From Pseudodesulfovibrio pelocollis (lineage in GTDB: Bacteria > Desulfobacterota > Desulfovibrionia > Desulfovibrionales > Desulfovibrionaceae), in NCBI RefSeq assembly GCF_030282845.1, contig NZ_JASTWE010000007.1:31681-95680 (forward strand): a stretch of DNA of 64,000 nt. The letters are read 5' to 3'. Below are positions 25,840-33,540 of this stretch, in pieces. The notes under the pieces were generated by a model, which saw nothing but the letters and a program-made list of their open reading frames with translations, had not been told where the DNA came from and did not search any database. The position numbers and the translations under genes were made by a program. The stretch's first letter is position 1, and each line of letters begins with the position of its first letter.

Positions 25840-26679
25840 TCAGGTGACTGAACCGGACTGGTACTGACGCGGGGTGGCCCCGGTGAATTGCCTGAAAACC
25901 CTGGTGAAATGGCTTTGGTCAACAAAGCCGACTTCTGCCGCCACCTGGCTGATGGACTCGCCCCGGGCCAGCAGCGCCTTGGCTCGATCCACACGCAGCT
26001 GGTTCTGGTAGGCATGGGGCGGCAGCCCGGTCTCGCGGCTGAAAAGGCGCAGCAGGTGGTATCGGCTGACACCGGCCAGGGCCGAAAGCTCGTCAAGGCC
26101 GACCCGCTGGTCGAGCCGGGCGGCCAGATGCTCACGCACCAGCCCCACCGCGTCAGGAGCCTGGACACATTCGGGCGCACTGGCGAGGCGGCCGTGGCGC
26201 GTCAGCAGATCGGCCAGCCCCTGCATGAGCAGCGATTGCTTCTCCAGCCGGTCGGCCTTGATCGCCACCGCAATGTGCAGCCTGCCCCAGAGCCGTAAGA
26301 GATCGGCATCGTCGATGACCGGCGAGACAAACCCGGGCCGCGCCCTGCAATCCACGCCGCCAAGGACCTCGGCAGCGGCTTCGTCGAGCAGGCCCGGGTT
26401 CACGTAGAACATGCGGTAGGCCATGACCGAGCCAGGGTCCGGGTTGCAGGCGTGCACCGCATCCGGCGCGATGACCACCATCTGGCCCCTGGCCGCCACA
26501 TGGCTCGTCTCGCCCAGGAGAAACGTGGTCCGCCCGGCCTCGATCAGCCCCACGGACCATGCGTCGTGAACATGGGGACGGAACGCGTCCTCGTTGTAGC
26601 GGGAAACGCGGATCTCGACCCCGGGCAGGTCCGGGTCGCGCCAGAAGCGCACATGCGTGTTTGCCGGGTTTCTGCCCAT
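25840..26679 (-). CDS. AraC-family transcriptional regulator
   Basis: A 279-residue regulator. The N-terminal cupin ligand domain includes WSVGLIEAGRTTFLLG and GQMVVIAPDAVHAC. The C-terminal 100 residues contain two helix-turn-helices (LDELSALAGVSRYHLLRLFS and SISQVAAEVGFVDQSHFTRV) and the family ending FRQFTGATPRQYQ. GGGGAGAGG precedes the ATG. It probably responds to a small molecule such as an amino acid. The neighbouring proline dehydrogenase 76 bases downstream is the most likely target, which is inference. Confidence 0.88.
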   Translation of the reverse strand: MGRNPANTHVRFWRDPDLPGVEIRVSRYNEDAFRPHVHDAWSVGLIEAGRTTFLLGETSHVAARGQMVVIAPDAVHACNPDPGSVMAYRMFYVNPGLLDEAAAEVLGGVDCRARPGFVSPVIDDADLLRLWGRLHIAVAIKADRLEKQSLLMQGLADLLTRHGRLASAPECVQAPDAVGLVREHLAARLDQRVGLDELSALAGVSRYHLLRLFSRETGLPPHAYQNQLRVDRAKALLARGESISQVAAEVGFVDQSHFTRVFRQFTGATPRQYQSGSVT

Positions 26680-26741
26680 CCTCTCCCCGCAAGGAGATGC
26701 CGCGCCGTCAGCGCCGCGCCATCCCCCGATTCAGCGTCCGA

Positions 26742-27707
26742 TCAGAAACACACCCACAGGGCCGCGCCAGTCAGATCGTCGAACACGGTGCGGACCACGG
26801 AGCCGACAAAGTAGCGCTTCCACAGGCCCCGGCCCGCGCCGGAACTGCCTATGGCCACGACCGCGTAGCGGCCTGCGTGGTACTCGTCCTCGATGAGCCG
26901 GGCCGGGCTTGTGCCCTTGCGCACAACGGTGGCGATGCGCTCGCGGGGCATGCCCGCCTCGGTCAGCAGGGCCACTGACCGGTCAATGACCGCGCGGGCC
27001 TCGGGCGCGTCCTCCCCATCGGAGCTGACGTGGAACACGGTCACCGTGTGGCCCGGCTCCGGGGCGAGCATGAACCCCACATGGTCGGTGATGCGCTCGG
27101 ACGGCGGCGAGCCGTCCACGCAAAGGAGCACGTTCCGGCGGTCAGACTCGGGCAGGCGGCAGATCCACAGGGGAAAGCTGATGGAATGTGACATCTCTTC
27201 GAGCAGGTGGCGCGACAGGGACTTGTCCATGATCTCGCCAAGGCCCATCAGTGCCCGGCGGCCCATGACCAAAGCGTCGTAGCGGCCCTGCGCGGCCTCG
27301 CGGATGAGGTCGTGCCCTTTGCTGGTCCGGGGCGCGACAACGCGCTCGTGAATACGCTCGGGATCGAATCCGGCGGCGGCCAGGGCGCGTTTGACGTCCC
27401 CCACCAGTTTGCGCCCCTTGCCGTGCCCGGTGGCCGCCCGCGTCTCCATGGCCTCCACGGTCTCGTAGGAGGTCTCCTCGGCCCAGACCGCGGCCTGGGC
27501 GGCCGGGATGTGGAAGAGCGTCAAGTCGACGTGTTCCCGCGCGGTGAAGAAACGGCTGACGAACTCGACCCCGGCCCCGGCCTTGGAGTGCGTGGACAGG
27601 GCGATGAGCAGATGCCGGTCCAGGTCGTCGCGCCCCGACTCCCTACCCGAGGGAGTCGGATTCGGGTCCATGATGGGCCTTGGCCCGCCGTTGTTCTCCT
27701 CGTGCAT
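26742..27707 (-). CDS. Tandem universal stress protein (two UspA domains)
   Basis: About 321 residues from MHEENNGG, chosen for its GGAGG 6 bases upstream over an earlier ATG at 27770. Two UspA domains are arranged in tandem: the first begins near HLLIALSTHSKAGAG, the second near NVLLCVDGSPPSERI. The second ends in the ATP-type loop VAIGSSGAGRGLWKRYFVGS (G-2x-G-9x-G(S/T)). The ATP motif is degenerate in the first (MGRRALMGLGEIMDKSLSR). Such proteins act in cytoplasmic stress adaptation. Partner and trigger are not evident. Confidence 0.9.
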   Translation of the reverse strand: MHEENNGGPRPIMDPNPTPSGRESGRDDLDRHLLIALSTHSKAGAGVEFVSRFFTAREHVDLTLFHIPAAQAAVWAEETSYETVEAMETRAATGHGKGRKLVGDVKRALAAAGFDPERIHERVVAPRTSKGHDLIREAAQGRYDALVMGRRALMGLGEIMDKSLSRHLLEEMSHSISFPLWICRLPESDRRNVLLCVDGSPPSERITDHVGFMLAPEPGHTVTVFHVSSDGEDAPEARAVIDRSVALLTEAGMPRERIATVVRKGTSPARLIEDEYHAGRYAVVAIGSSGAGRGLWKRYFVGSVVRTVFDDLTGAALWVCF

Positions 27708-27778
27708 GAAAACCTCCGTGTGTGCTTGGTCGGTGGAGCCGCCTGTCCGCAATCGCGGCCAGGGCTGCACTGCCTGGC

Positions 27779-28273
27779 TTATTTCCCTACCAACCCGGCC
27801 AACCGGGCCTCGATGAATTCGATGATCTCGCGCACCCGCTCCTCGGACACGGCCTTGACGGTCCCGGCCAGCCTGGCCACGGTCTGCGCGTCCATCCCGG
27901 ACGACATCTCGACCATGAACTCGTCCACCTCGCCGTCCTCGGACACGAGGCCGCAGCCGCCCACCGCGCCGAGCAGCTCGCCGTCCTTGATCACCGGCAC
28001 GCTGATGCGCACCAGCCCGGCGTCACATTCCTCCACGAATGCGGCCCTGCCCTCCTGCATCAGGTGGACGAACATCTGCCCGGCGGGCTTGCAGATGGCG
28101 CCCAGGCCCTGTTCGTCTTCGCGGATGGCCCGGCACAGGTCGTTGCCCCAGGTGGTGCCCGCCAGGCGGACGCCGTCCTGGTCCATGACATCGGCGTTGA
28201 AGTGAAAGCGGTCGTGCAGTTCCTGTTGCAGTTTTTCCCATTGTTCCTTTGGTTGCAGATCGGTCAGACGCAT
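27779..28273 (-). CDS. PocR sensory-domain protein
   Basis: A 164-residue protein from MRLTDLQPKEQW, preceded by AAGGAAG. Most of it is a PocR ligand-binding domain: FNADVMDQDGVRL, LCRAIREDEQG and the cysteine-bearing GLVRISVPVIKDGELLGAVG, with a C-terminal helix. PocR domains bind small hydrophobic or hydrocarbon-like ligands and normally sit on regulators or kinases; this one has no output domain. The longer frame from 28597 is rejected because its first 100 residues are low-complexity. Confidence 0.8.
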   Translation of the reverse strand: MRLTDLQPKEQWEKLQQELHDRFHFNADVMDQDGVRLAGTTWGNDLCRAIREDEQGLGAICKPAGQMFVHLMQEGRAAFVEECDAGLVRISVPVIKDGELLGAVGGCGLVSEDGEVDEFMVEMSSGMDAQTVARLAGTVKAVSEERVREIIEFIEARLAGLVGK

Positions 28274-28471
28274 GGGGGAGCTTCCTTGTCTGTGTGTTCG
28301 TGTGAGTTTTCCGCGACAGTGTCGTCGGGCCGCTGGCTTTGGCCCGGAGCAGTTTTCGGAGTACCCGCATTCTCCAGGGTGTGCAAGGGGGGTGGAAGAA
28401 CCGGCGTCGCGAGACTCAAGTTGAGGTTTCCAGTGCGCGAAAAACCGGATACAAGGCTCGGGGAGACGACA

Positions 28472-29350
28472 ATGAAGCAAGCCGACCTGAACGAACGGTT
28501 GCGCGCCATGACCTTCGGCGTGCCCTGGAACCTGATGATGCTGACCTTCGGGTCGTTTCTCATCGCCTTTTCGGTCAAGGCCGTGGCCGTGCCCCACGGC
28601 CTGCTCACCGGCGGCATGTCCGGCATCGCGCTGTTATGCTACTATATCTTTGGCGGGCTGACCACGGGCCAGTGGTATCTGCTGCTCAACCTGCCGGTGT
28701 TCGTCCTCGGCTGGATCTTCGTCAGCAGACGGTTCTTCTTCTACAGCCTTTATGGCATGTTCGCCACCTCGGCCTTCATCGACATCATCTCCTACGTCAT
28801 GCCCATCGAGGACATCTGGCTGGCCGTGCTCACGGGCGGCGGCATCATGGGCGCGGGCGTGGGCGTGGCCCTGCGCTCCCTGGGGTCCACGGGCGGAGCC
28901 GACATCCTGGCCGTCATCTGCAAGGAGAAGTTCAACCTCTCCATGGGCAGCTTCGAGTTCTGGTTCAACCTCGCGGGCTTTGTGGCGGGCTTCGCCTTCC
29001 TCGACATGCACATCGTCTTCTATTCCATTGCCATGACCTTTGTCATCGCCCTGGCCATCGAGTATGTCATGGGCATGTTCAGCGAGCGCAAGATGGTCAT
29101 CATCATCACCGACAAATCCGACGAGGTGCGCCAGGCCATCCTCGGCCCGCTCGACCGGGGCGTGACCATGCTCGACGGGCGAGGCGGCTGGTCCGGCGAG
29201 CGCAAGCAGGTCATCCTGACCATGGTCTCGTCCATCCAGCTCAAGCGGCTGGAAGAACTGGTCTACACCATCGATCCCGACGCCTTCACCATCATGGGCT
29301 CCGGCTTCCATGTGCTCGGGCGCGGATTCTCCACGAGGAAGGTCTACTAG
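28472..29350 (+). CDS. YitT-family membrane protein (DUF2179)
   Basis: A 292-residue protein from MKQADLNERL. Five to six hydrophobic spans cover residues about 20-200 (for example LMMLTFGSFLIAFSVKAV and LAVLTGGGIMGAGVGVAL), with the family motif GLLTGGMSGIALLCYYIFG. A soluble C-terminal DUF2179 domain follows (VIIITDKSDEVRQAIL to VLGRGF). The biochemical function of the family is unsettled. It abuts the next gene with no gap (TAG then ATG), suggesting co-transcription with the SAM hydroxide adenosyltransferase, cobS and perhaps sppA. Confidence 0.9.
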   Translation: MKQADLNERLRAMTFGVPWNLMMLTFGSFLIAFSVKAVAVPHGLLTGGMSGIALLCYYIFGGLTTGQWYLLLNLPVFVLGWIFVSRRFFFYSLYGMFATSAFIDIISYVMPIEDIWLAVLTGGGIMGAGVGVALRSLGSTGGADILAVICKEKFNLSMGSFEFWFNLAGFVAGFAFLDMHIVFYSIAMTFVIALAIEYVMGMFSERKMVIIITDKSDEVRQAILGPLDRGVTMLDGRGGWSGERKQVILTMVSSIQLKRLEELVYTIDPDAFTIMGSGFHVLGRGFSTRKVY

Positions 29351-30175
29351 ATGTTCCCGATCAGGAAGAAGGAAACCGCGCCGCCCCGCACCATCGGCCT
29401 GATCACCGACTTCGGACTGGCCGACCCCTATGTGGGCCAGATGCGCGCCGTGCTGGCCCGCAAGGCCCCGGGCAGCCTCGTGGTGGACATCACCCACGAC
29501 GTGGCCCCCTTCAACGTGGCCCAGGCCGCCTTTTTCCTGGCCGCCAGCTACGAGCATTTCCCGGCCGACGCCGTGATCCTGGCCGTGGTCGATCCCGGGG
29601 TGGGCACGGACAGGGCCATTGTCGGCCTCGACATCGACGGCCGCCTGCTCCTGGCCCCGGACAACGGGCTGTTGGCCCTGGCCCTGCGCAACGCCTGGGC
29701 CGCGCGCATCCGCGCCTTTGACCTGAGCGTGGCCATGGACGCGCCAAGCCGCGTCTCCCACACCTTTCACGGCCGCGACGTGCTCTCCCCGCTGGCCGCG
29801 TGGCTGGCCCTGGGCGGCAACCCCGCCGAGCTGGGGCACGAGATTGATCCCCAGGCCCTGGTCAGCCTGCCCTGGAGCCACCCGGACATCCGGCCCGGTC
29901 AGGCCCGGGGCCATGTCCTGCACATCGACCGCTTTGGCAACTGCGTCCTCAATCTGGAGGCGGGCAGCATCGGCACACCCGGCGGCCTGCGGCTGAGCAT
30001 GCCCGCCGGGGGAGAACTGGCCTACGCCCGCACCTACCGCGACATGCCCGAGGGCGGCCCGGGCCTGCTCGAAGGGAGCCAGGGGTTTCTGGAACTGGCC
30101 GTGAACCAGCGCTCTGCGGCCAAGCGCTTCGGCCTGTCCATGGGCGACACCGTGGAACTGACCTGGGAGGCGTGA
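29351..30175 (+). CDS. SAM hydroxide adenosyltransferase (DUF62/fluorinase-like)
   Basis: A 274-residue protein of the fluorinase-like family. Conserved segments include GLITDFGLADPYVGQMRAVL, DITHDVAPFNVAQAAFFL, AVVDPGVGTDRA and LLLAPDNGLL. The C-terminal half carries a DRFGNCVLNLE-like IDRFGNCVLN. Family members use hydroxide to cleave SAM to adenosine and methionine. The start is 1 base after the YitT stop and the end overlaps cobS by its TGA/GTG. What this activity does for the cell is poorly known. Confidence 0.9.
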   Translation: MFPIRKKETAPPRTIGLITDFGLADPYVGQMRAVLARKAPGSLVVDITHDVAPFNVAQAAFFLAASYEHFPADAVILAVVDPGVGTDRAIVGLDIDGRLLLAPDNGLLALALRNAWAARIRAFDLSVAMDAPSRVSHTFHGRDVLSPLAAWLALGGNPAELGHEIDPQALVSLPWSHPDIRPGQARGHVLHIDRFGNCVLNLEAGSIGTPGGLRLSMPAGGELAYARTYRDMPEGGPGLLEGSQGFLELAVNQRSAAKRFGLSMGDTVELTWEA

Positions 30176-30913
30176 GTGGGCGTCCTGCGCACCTTTCTCG
30201 CCACCCTCGGTTTCCTGACCCGGCTGGCTCCGGCCCGGGTCATGACCGACCAGGAGATGGGCCGATGCATGGCCCATCTGCCCCTTGCCGGGGCGGTCCT
30301 CGGCGCTGTGGCGGTCCTGCCCTTTTCCCTGGGCCTGCTCTCCCATTCGCCCTGGGTCCAGGCGTGGCTCGTGGTGGGTGCGAGCATCTACCTGACGCGC
30401 GGCCTGCATTTTGACGGGCTGGCCGATGTCTGCGACGCCGTGACCACCCACGCCGACCCGGACCGCTTCTGGACCGTGATCAAGGACAGCCGGGCCGGAG
30501 CCTTTGGCGTCATGGGACTGTTCATGGCCCTTGGGGGGCAGGTCATCCTGTTCCACGAGATGTTTCGGGCCGGAGCCTTTGGAACCATCGTCTGGGCCTT
30601 CATCCTGGGCCGCGCCGCTGCCGTCTGCCTGGGCGCCTCGGTGCGCGGCCTGACCCGGCCCGGCCTGGGCAAGCTCTTCATCGACGGCGCCACGCCCAAG
30701 ACTGCCCTGATCGCCGCGATCCTGACCATGGGCGCGGGCGTGTTCCTGGCCGGGCCAGTGGTCGCGGTCGGTGGCGCAGCCATCGCCGGCCTGGCCCTCA
30801 TGCCCCTGCACAAGCTGGCCGGGCACGTCAAAGGGGCCAACGGCGACTTCCTGGGCTGCGCCGTGATCCTGGGCGAGCTGGCCGCCGGGCTCGGCTTCGC
30901 CCTCCTGGGCTGA
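30176..30913 (+). CDS. cobS: Adenosylcobinamide-GDP ribazoletransferase
   Basis: A 245-residue integral membrane enzyme, GTG start at 30176 immediately after the preceding TGA. The metal-binding motif is in GLHFDGLADVCDAV and the second motif in KDSRAGAFGVMGL. Several hydrophobic spans follow, with GHVKGANGDFLGC near the end. It joins adenosylcobinamide-GDP with alpha-ribazole (or its phosphate) in the last step of cobalamin assembly. Length is normal for CobS. Other cob genes are not in this window. Confidence 0.92.
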   Translation: MGVLRTFLATLGFLTRLAPARVMTDQEMGRCMAHLPLAGAVLGAVAVLPFSLGLLSHSPWVQAWLVVGASIYLTRGLHFDGLADVCDAVTTHADPDRFWTVIKDSRAGAFGVMGLFMALGGQVILFHEMFRAGAFGTIVWAFILGRAAAVCLGASVRGLTRPGLGKLFIDGATPKTALIAAILTMGAGVFLAGPVVAVGGAAIAGLALMPLHKLAGHVKGANGDFLGCAVILGELAAGLGFALLG

Positions 30914-30981
30914 CCCGGGGAATCCGCCCGTCACGGACGCACGGACCATCATCCACCGCACCCGACACCAACGGAGGCATC

Positions 30982-31977
30982 ATGCGACGCACATCACCCC
31001 ACCCTGTCCCGGCGCTTCTCGCGATTCTGATCCTGCTTCTGGTTCTGCCCGGCTGCGCACTCAAGCTGAAGATTTTCGCGGCCCCGACCACCGATCCCCT
31101 CAAGGAGTTCGTCCTTGAAGGCAGCGCGTCCGAGAAGCTGGCCCTCATTCACCTGACGGGCTTCCTTGCCGCCCAGCCGCGCAGGGGCATGCTGCGCTCC
31201 ACCCCGAGCCAGGTGCAGGAGCTGGTCAGCGCCCTGGCCCTGGCCGGGGCCGATCCCCAGGTCAGGGGCGTGGTCCTGGCCATCGACTCGCCCGGCGGCA
31301 CCACCACGGCCTCGGACATCCTCTATCACGAGATTGCGGACTTCAAGGAGCGCACGGGCAAGACCGTGGTGGTGGCCATGTTCGACGTGGCCGCCTCGGG
31401 CGGCTACTACGCGGCCCTGCCCGCGGACTGGATACTGGCCCATCCCACCACCATCACCGGCTCGGTGGGGGTGGTCTTCATGCGGCCCAAGCTGCACGGG
31501 CTCTTCGACAAGATCGGCGTGGACGTGGAGGTCTCCAAGTCCGGCGAGGACAAGGACATGGGCTCGCCATTCAGGCCCACCAGCCCGGAGGAGGCCGCCC
31601 TGTTCCAGGCCATTATCGACGACTACGCCGGGCGCTTCCTCTCCCTGGTGGCCCGGCATCGCGGCCTGACCGGGCAGAACATGGAACTGGTGCGCACGGC
31701 CCGGGTCTTCACGGCCAATCAGGCCCTGGCCATCGGGCTGATCGATCAGGTGGGCTACATCCAGGACGCCTTTGCCAAGGCGCGCGCCCTGGCCGACCTG
31801 CCCGAGGACGCCCGCATCGTCACCTACCGGCGCGACACCTATCCCAACGACAACCCCTACAACACCATGACTGCGACCGACCCGGAGTCCGCCTCCCTGC
31901 TGGGGCTTGACGCGGGCTTCATCATGCCGCCCCGGGCCGGATTCCACTATGTCTGGCCCCAAGGCATGACCCGCTGA
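30982..31977 (+). CDS. sppA: SppA-type signal peptide peptidase (S49), lipoprotein signal
   Basis: A 331-residue protein with a hydrophobic N-terminus ending in VLPGC, so Cys25 is a likely lipidation site. The protease core includes GVVLAIDSPGGTTTASDILY, the Ser nucleophile in MFDVAASGGYYAAL, and a Ser/Lys dyad partner in the following helix (KDMGSPFRPTS). Bacterial S49 enzymes degrade cleaved signal peptides at the inner membrane. A separate promoter is possible (68 bases after cobS). The lipobox is less usual for SppA and suggests anchoring at the periplasmic face. Confidence 0.85.
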   Translation: MRRTSPHPVPALLAILILLLVLPGCALKLKIFAAPTTDPLKEFVLEGSASEKLALIHLTGFLAAQPRRGMLRSTPSQVQELVSALALAGADPQVRGVVLAIDSPGGTTTASDILYHEIADFKERTGKTVVVAMFDVAASGGYYAALPADWILAHPTTITGSVGVVFMRPKLHGLFDKIGVDVEVSKSGEDKDMGSPFRPTSPEEAALFQAIIDDYAGRFLSLVARHRGLTGQNMELVRTARVFTANQALAIGLIDQVGYIQDAFAKARALADLPEDARIVTYRRDTYPNDNPYNTMTATDPESASLLGLDAGFIMPPRAGFHYVWPQGMTR

Positions 31978-32017
31978 GAGGACTTCATCACAGGTCCGCA
32001 CTCCGCCAAAAATGAAC

Positions 32018-32049
32018 CGGGACCGGCGCGCCATGGCGCACCGGTCCCG
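32018..32049. terminator. Hairpin between converging sppA and small gene
   Basis: Arms CGGGACCG and CGGTCCCG, with further partial pairing of GCGCGCC/GGCGC inside the 16-base loop. There is no clear T-run. Its position between two converging genes suggests bidirectional termination. Confidence 0.55.
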
Positions 32050-32083
32050 AAACGGCGGTGGTTTCAGGTGGCACGTCAGGCCA

Positions 32084-32305
32084 TCAACGCCCGCGCATGC
32101 ACTCCATGAGGTATACGGACACCTCCACGCGGACGATGCCGTTCTCTTCGACGACGCGGACGTTGTTCTCGGGGATCAGCGCCATGTCGTCGGCCACGTT
32201 CATCCATTTGCGGGCCAGCCAGTCGGCGCTGACGCCCTCGGCCTCCATCTCGTTCAGGGAGTGGCTCTCGGCCACGGTCCATTCGTCGTCCTGCACTGCG
32301 GGCAT
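32084..32305 (-). CDS. Small conserved-type hypothetical protein, 73 aa
   Basis: Starts at ATG 32305 preceded by AAGGAGAGCGAC, a strong ribosome site; the longer frame to 32470 reads through a hairpin and is rejected. The protein is acidic and soluble, with NEMEAEGVSADWLARKWMN and a beta-like EENGIVRVEVSVYLMECM ending. I do not recognise a family. It lies downstream of alr on the same strand but is separated by a strong hairpin, so it probably has its own transcription. Confidence 0.6.
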   Translation of the reverse strand: MPAVQDDEWTVAESHSLNEMEAEGVSADWLARKWMNVADDMALIPENNVRVVEENGIVRVEVSVYLMECMRGR

Positions 32306-32334
32306 GTCGCTCTCCTTGCTCTGCGTTGCTATGG

Positions 32335-32375
32335 GGCTGTTGAAAAACGGCGATCTGCGTCGTTTTTCAACAGCC
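32335..32375. repeat. Perfect 15-base inverted repeat (GGCTGTTGAAAAACG)
   Basis: Arms GGCTGTTGAAAAACG (32335-32349) and CGTTTTTCAACAGCC (32361-32375), 11-base loop. It lies between the alr stop and the ribosome site of the small protein. The T-run is inside the arm rather than after it, so it looks more like a dispersed hairpin element or a two-way terminator than a textbook terminator. Confidence 0.75.
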
Positions 32376-32403
32376 TCCGTGTATTGACTTTTCCAACGGT
32401 CAG

Positions 32404-33537
32404 TTATGCGGCGTGGCTGCGCGGGTTCATCCCGAGCAGGCAAAAGACTTCGTAGGGGATGGTCTCCCACCAGTCGGCCAGTTCCTCGGGCGCGATGGTG
32501 CCGGGTCCAGGGCCGCCCAGCAGCCAGGCCCGGTCGCCGGGCCGGACACCTGGTCCCTCTTCGCCCACCAGGGCGCTTACGTCAACCACGGTCATCTGCA
32601 TGCACACGCGGCCGAGGATGGGCACCCGGTGCCCCTTGATGTTCATGAAGCCCCGGTTGGACAGGCTACGGCTGTAGTTGTCGGCATAGCCCACGCCGAT
32701 GACGGCCACCTCGCGGTCGCGGTCGGTGACAAAGGTCCAGCCGTAGCTGACCCCCTCGCCCCGGGCCAGGGTATGGACGTGCAGCACCGGGGCCGAGACC
32801 TGCATGGTCTGGGCGAGCCCCTCCCCCTTCTCCTCCCAGGCCGTGCCATAAAATGGGTTCGCCCCGTACATGGCGATGCCAAGGCGCATGCTGTCCATGC
32901 GGCAGGCCGCGTGGGCCATGCCCCCGGCCGAGTTGGCGATGTTGGCCTCCACCCGGTACCCGGCCCGGGCCAGCCCGTCGAGCACGGCCTGAAACCGGGC
33001 GGCCTGACCGGCCACCTGCGCCTCCCGGCCCGGCATGTCGGCCGAGGCGAGATGAGTGCTGGCCATGACCGGCACCAGGGCGGGGTTGGCGGCCAGGGTG
33101 TCGAGCAGTTGGGGCAGCGCCTCGGGCCGGAAACCCAGGCGGCGCATGCCGGTATCGAACTTGAGGCACACGGCGAGCCGCCCCCGGGTCCGGGCCCCCT
33201 CGGCCACGCGGGCCAGTTGGTCGGCATTGGCGATGACAGCCAGGATGTCATGCTCCCACAGGGCGGCCGTGTCCGCCTCGTCCACCGGGCCGAGCAGGGC
33301 CAGGATGCGCCCGGTCCAGCCCGAGGCCCGCAGGATGACCGCCTCGTTGACAAAGCCCACGGCCAGGGTGGCAATGCCCTCGCCCGCCAGCGTCCGGGCC
33401 ACCTCGGCCAGCCCGTGACCGTAGGCATCGGACTTGATCACGGGGATGATGGCGGGGCACACCCCCTGAAAGCGCCGGACATTGGCCGCGAGGTTGGCCA
33501 GGGACACTTCGACCCGGACCTTGTTGTAGTCGATCAT
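32404..33537 (-). CDS. alr: Alanine racemase
   Basis: A 377-residue PLP enzyme. The cofactor Lys is in IPVIKSDAYGHGLAEVA at the N-terminus; the second catalytic base is Tyr in SYGWTFV / GYADNYSRSL; GRVCMQMTVVDVS is the family's C-terminal signature. It interconverts L- and D-alanine for peptidoglycan. It starts 3 bases after the mutL stop as the last gene of the hldD-lptD-mutL-alr run. Length is typical (about 370). Confidence 0.94.
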   Translation of the reverse strand: MIDYNKVRVEVSLANLAANVRRFQGVCPAIIPVIKSDAYGHGLAEVARTLAGEGIATLAVGFVNEAVILRASGWTGRILALLGPVDEADTAALWEHDILAVIANADQLARVAEGARTRGRLAVCLKFDTGMRRLGFRPEALPQLLDTLAANPALVPVMASTHLASADMPGREAQVAGQAARFQAVLDGLARAGYRVEANIANSAGGMAHAACRMDSMRLGIAMYGANPFYGTAWEEKGEGLAQTMQVSAPVLHVHTLARGEGVSYGWTFVTDRDREVAVIGVGYADNYSRSLSNRGFMNIKGHRVPILGRVCMQMTVVDVSALVGEEGPGVRPGDRAWLLGGPGPGTIAPEELADWWETIPYEVFCLLGMNPRSHAA

Positions 33538-33540
33538 CGT

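Noticed and set aside
28634..30961. Open frame of about 775 codons on the minus strand opposite yitT, the SAM hydroxide adenosyltransferase and cobS
   Set aside because: Composition is a Gly/His/Gln-rich shadow; the plus-strand genes have clear motifs and ribosome sites.
32084..32470. Longer form (128 aa) of the small protein
   Set aside because: The extra N-terminal part reads through the 15-base inverted repeat and has no ribosome site; the shorter start has a strong AAGGAG.
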